Source: Allolobophora icterica (lineage: Eukaryota; Annelida; Clitellata; Crassiclitellata; Lumbricidae). From it: DNA of 64,000 nucleotides. Position numbers and translations under genes: made by a program. The DNA lies in assembly GCA_963556255.1 (NCBI GenBank), contig OY744615.1, forward strand, positions 14,488,031 through 14,552,030. Reading direction: 5' to 3'. This document shows, piece by piece, positions 26,601 to 32,784 of the stretch. The notes under the pieces are model-generated. The model was given only the letters and a program-made list of their open reading frames with translations, was not told the origin of the DNA and did no database searches. Each line of letters opens with the position of its first letter. The first letter of the stretch is position 1.

Positions 26601-28490
26601 GCTATTGGTGGACCTGGACCACAAGGACCACCTGGAGAGATTGGGCTACGGGGCCTACAAGGACAACCAGGCGTGCCTGGGGCTACAGGGGTAGTCGGCT
26701 TGGTGGGTGCCACTGGGGTGAATGGACCGGTTGGACCAAGGGGTGTCATTGGAAATCAGGGACAGACAGGTCCAAATGGAACTGTGGGGCCAAGCGGACT
26801 TAGAGGCGACATTGGGCCGTCTGGGCCAGTTGGTCCTATTGGTGCTTCTGGGGCTACTGGCTCGCCAGGTCCTATAGGTCTTCCGGGTCCATATGGTGCA
26901 AGTGGACCAGTTGGACCAAAGGGAGATAAGGGTGAGGACGGAATTGTTGGTCCTCTGGGAGTCCGTGGTCCTCCGGGACCACCTGGTCCACCTGGAGCAA
27001 CTGGAATGAATGGAACTCGAGGTGATGTTGGACCATATGGGCCTCCCGGTTCTATAGGTGCTACTGGAGGGCTAGGAGACACTGGTCTTACTGGGCCAAC
27101 TGGTCCTCGTGGAGACCCCGGTAGACAAGGCCCACCTGGTGAGACTGGACCCAGTGGACCAAAAGGTCAGGTGGGCCAGATTGGTATCCTAGGGCTTATT
27201 GGTTCTATGGGAACTGCGGGACCACTAGGTCCTCCTGGTGCCACGGGCAATATGGGGCTAGCAGGACCACAGGGGCTTCAGGGAGCAATTGGCGCATCGG
27301 GACCGCAGGGCCTGAAAGGAGACATCGGACCACCAGGCCCATATGGACCGATTGGAACTTCGGGACCAGCTGGACTACTAGGTGGATCTGGTCCACAGGG
27401 TCCGATTGGCGAGTACGGGCAGCCAGGACCTGCAGGGCCAAGGGGAGACACTGGAACGACGGGATATACTGGCCCTGTTGGGCCGCCCGGGCCTCCAGGA
27501 TCACGTGGGGGCACCGGTGGGATTGGAGCAAGCGGTCCAATTGGCATCAGGGGGCCACCTGGCCCTATTGGGCCCCAAGGTTCTACAGGGGCTTCTGGAC
27601 CGATTGGGCCCATTGGCCAACAGGGTCTTTTTGGTGATATTGGCCCAGTGGGGCCTCCTGGGGCTACAGGAACATTTGGACCAGTAGGAAATTATGGAGA
27701 TGTTGGCCCTCCAGGACCACCTGGAAGGCCCGGATCAACTGGACCTATTGGACCGAAAGGAAACAGAGGTAAAGGATCGTGACAAATATAAGCAATTATA
27801 AAAACATAATGACACTCAATCGTACATACCTTCGTACATTTGTACGTACACCCTTGCCAGCGCTTTCATGTATGCATTTGTAGAGGGTTGGCCTATAAGC
27901 TGTATTCTGATCCTGTGTGGACTGGTCATCATAGTCACCTTGCTGATATTTTTTTACAGTTTCATATGCATCTATTTGTATAACCTGTATTGTTAACCAC
28001 AGTGCGTTTGCAGGTGGTATAATAAAGAATATACTTACTTACGTACTTACTTAGTGAGTGGCCTCTCAGGTCACCATTCATATAGCCCTATAGCAAAACC
28101 ATCCTGCACGGCATACCTTTACATGACGTGCAACTGCCGACTCCCCAGCTCAGACTGAAGACTGGCTGTCTTCAGTCTGAGCATGGGGAGTCGGCAGTTG
28201 CACGTCATGTAAAGGTATGCCGTGCAGGATGGTTTTGCTATAGGGCTATATGAATGGTGACCTGAGAGGCGGAGAGAGGTAGATCCAGGACGTTGGTCAC
28301 ACGGCTACCAGCATAGGCGGACTCCTGTCCCATTTGTCAATTGGGACACGGGATCCTAGCGTGTATCATTGATCATCGTCTGAATAAACATCGAAAATTG
28401 AATTTTCTGTCTCTGTCGAACCACTCCCAGGGGCCATTCAACATCCAGCCCCGATACTATACATGCATACAAATACACACAGAGAGAGAC

Positions 28491-28521
<31 letters not shown>

Positions 28522-30978
28522 GAGAGAGAGAGAGCGAGCGAGCGAGAGACAGAAACAGATAGTTACCTACCTATAGAATCAATGGAAGCAACAACTGATT
28601 ATTTCAATGCTGTTTTATTGAAAAAGGAACTAAACTAAACTGCTGACCTTCACCTAACCTTACCAACCTTATCTTTCCGGCCCTTGCCTTGCCTAACCGT
28701 ATCCTTCCTTACCAGCATATCTTCCTTTACTTATACTGCCTGCTCTTACCATACCTTCCTTACCTTAGTTTGCTTTTATCTTAGCTAATCTTACATTGCC
28801 TTAACTTACCAGCTTTATCTGATATTCTTTTGCACCTTACTTTATCTTAAATTGTCTTCTGCTGTTGCTTTTGCTTGCTTTGTCTTTTCTTGCATGACCT
28901 TACCTTGCATGACCTTACCTTGACCTCTTACCTCTTATGCTGTATACATTTCAATCAACCTTATTGTCTTCGGTGTCTGCTGACCCCAAAGACCTCTCTG
29001 TACTTTTGACTTTCTCAAGCTTACTGTTCCATGGACAAGGAAGGCTCTCTGTAGGCACGCCTTTTCTCTTGCTGGCCTTATAGACTCTGGAACTCTCCTC
29101 AGGCACAGGTTTTCTCTGCAAAGTCTGTTCTGGCCTTCAGATCTCGACTGGAAACTTGTCTTTTCCAGGGCTCGTTTTCTCCATAGGCTACTTCCATGTG
29201 TTCTCGAATGCCCTTCTTAGCTTTAGACCGGACTCGCCCTGGAAATTGGCATGCACAACAATTTTGATTAATAGCAAACATCAACTGATAATAATAATAA
29301 TAATAATAGTCGTTTAATATCTTCAAACTGACAATAACGCAGTACGATTACAAATCAGTATGAACGGATGATCACAAGTTACTACAGGAGTCGAATTTAA
29401 CTGTACATGGCAACCATGCAAGGCGCCCATCACGTCCTACATCTCATTTTAACAAACGCGCCATCTCGCGAATGTAAGGCTGAGTGGACCTAAATTTGGG
29501 AGGGTTGCGGGAAGTGATCCCGCTACCGCTTGCTCTTCACGCCTTGATGCTGTAGATGCTCTTGATGCCTTGGTGCTGTAGAGGTTCTTAAAGTAGATCT
29601 AATGGAAGACATGTTATTAATATTATGTAACTATTACATTCCAGGTGACAATGGAGCACAGGGTATCAACGGACCCATTGGTTCTCCAGGAGCAACGGGA
29701 TTTACTGGGAGAACTGGAGCAACCGGTTTACCAGGGAATGTCGGACAGCAAGGTAATCAGGGAGTGCCGGGTCTGTATGGAGCATCTGGAAACGCGGGAC
29801 CTGGTGGCGACACTGGATACACTGGATCTCGTGGAGCCACAGGATTCACTGGAGCTACAGGTCTGAGCAAGATACATATACCGATGTGTAAATGTACCTT
29901 ATTTATGCTTGTATATGTGCATGTACAGTATGTGTGTATGTATGTTTGTATTTATGTATGTATTTATGAACACATGTATGTGTTTATTTACTTATTTATT
30001 TATACCGGATATTTCTATAGCGCCTCTTCAAGTCAACTACTACTTCTACTCAGAGGCGCTCCCAACTACAGCATTGATACTGTGCCGGAGTTTTCACGCC
30101 GAAGCGCCATGAGCAATTGCGAGTGAAGGACTTGCCCAAGGTCCGTACGCAGCGGCTAGAGTGGGATTCGAACCTACAACCCTCTGGTCACAAGGCGCCG
30201 AACTTACCACTGAGCCACCACGCCCCACATGGATGTGTGTATGTATGCATATACCTATGTATGTATGTATGCATGTATGTATGTATGTATGTGTGTGTCT
30301 GGTTGACACTGCATGTATGGATGTGTCTGTGTGTGCACCACATTCCTTTGTGTATGTATATGCCTGTGTGTGTGCGTGCGTGCGTGCGTGCGTGTGTGTC
30401 TGGTTACTTTCAGTGCACATGCTTTTAGGGCCTCGATAAACAGATCTGGAGAGTGCAGAAATAGAGAATTTAAAGACACAATTATGGTAAAAATGTTGAA
30501 ATTTTACATATCTTATCTTAGCCTACCTTACTTTACCTCACCTCACCATACTTATATTTACCGTATCTTACGTCACATTACCTTTCCTTACCTTAATTTT
30601 TCTTGCCCTTATTTACTATACGTTACCTTACCTTACCCTTTTACTTTGTTAGGTAACACGGGTGTCAATGGACTGGCTGGCAATCCGGGCAATTTGGGGT
30701 CCACGGGCGCCACGGGGTTCACGGGCGCCACTGGTCGCCTGGGTCCGGTAGGATCGACCGGACTCACTGGACAGCCGGGACCTAATGGACGGAGGGGAGA
30801 AGTGGGAAGTACTGGGTGGACAGGATCAACCGGATCCACTGGAGCCACCGGTCCAACAGGTCAGTCTATCTTTAAAGAAATTGACTTGCAACAAGAATGA
30901 ACTACCTTTCACATGCATTGTATTCTCTCTCGATTGGTTTTACATAGTCCTTGGATGCATAGCACATTAGAGTATTAT

Positions 30979-31037
<59 letters not shown>

Positions 31038-31561
31038 TAATAACAATAACAATAACAATAACAATAATAATAATAATAACAATAATAATTATAATAATAA
31101 TAATAATAATATAATAATGAGATAACGTCTACTCATTTTAATTTTAGGGGTGAGTGATTGTCACTGTGCTGACTGTCTTCCCTGAGGTCATGAGTTCAAA
31201 TCCCTGCCAGGACAGAGAGTTCTGCAGGTTTCTGTTCCATTAGCACCCCTCTCCAGCAGAGCTAGAAAATGAATACACTGACTGTGCACTAGGAGTGAGG
31301 GAGGGGACTGACTATCCACTCTCATGTGCCTAGGCCAAGAATTGAAGTACCTAATGACTCATACGCATGGCGATGACTCTTGTTCATCTTCTTTCTTATT
31401 TTTGTCACCTTTTTAAACAGATTCGGTTTCCTATAAGAGCAAAATGGTCTCTTTGTGGACAGTTTCAACTCAGATGGTGCTAGTGCAAAGCCTCGATAAA
31501 GGAGGAGGTCAACGCTGATCATAGGTGTTTCAATATAAACTACCAACCTCCCTTGCAGATG

Positions 31562-31594
<33 letters not shown>

Positions 31595-31624
31595 ATATTA
31601 TTATTATTATTATGTTTTCATCCC

Positions 31625-31678
<54 letters not shown>

Positions 31679-32732
31679 CATTATCACGAACATTAAATTA
31701 AAGCATAGGAGCGTACAAGGTCACACAGAAATGAGAATGAGAGACATGGACATGTACACTGTGTCCCGATGAAAAGTGGACCCCAAGAAAGAGTGTCATA
31801 ACTCGGTCAAAACTTTTAGCATTTGCCTGAAATTTAAAAACAACAACAATAGCCATATTACAACCAAATCCTAAAGCCGTTTGGAAATGTTGCCGAGTTT
31901 GTCAAGTTTGTGAATGTTTGAGACGCAGCCCTGAAAATGGGAAGTTTCCAACATACAAGAGCCATAAGGAAGTGAAGTTCAGCAACAGCTGGCGTTCAAA
32001 ATGCCCTTTTTGTTCACGGACACACGACCGTGGACGTGGACGCCACTGTTTGATGGCCCGATCGATGATCACGTGGTCAAACAGCTGCAACTCTTCAATC
32101 AGACGCGAAATCCAAACCTGGAGGTACTGGAGGAGCGCGTTTATCGTTCCCGCATTCGTGACGTCGATCACCGGAGGCGCGTCTGATTGAAGAGTGGCAG
32201 CTGTTTGATCACGTGATCATCGATCAGGCCATCAAACAGTGGCGTCCACGTCCACGGTCGTGTGTCCGTGAACAAAAAGGACATTTTGAACACCAGCTGT
32301 TGCTGAACTTCACTTCCTTATGGCTCTTGTATGTTGGAAACTTCCCATTTTCAGGGCTGCGTCTCAAACATTCACAAACTTGACAAACTCGGCAACATTT
32401 CCAAACGGCGTTAGGATTTGGTTGTAATATGGCTATTGTTGTTGTTTTTCAAATTTCAGGCAAATGCTAAAAGTTTTGACCGAGTTATGACACTCTTTCT
32501 TGGGGTCCACTTTTCATCGGGACACAGTGTAGAGTTGTAGACAGTGTAGGCATAGGGACAATATGAGCTAAATAAATGTATATTTTATATAGCGCCTTTT
32601 CAAGGAAACTCCAAGATACTCCTATCCTGGCAACATTGGACCATGATTGAAGAGAGTGGTGGCGAAATAGAGGCAAAAGGAAAGGAACAAGCAGTGCTTG
32701 TTGTGCCTTGCTTGACTGCCAGTTCTCTGAAT

Positions 32733-32784
<52 letters not shown>

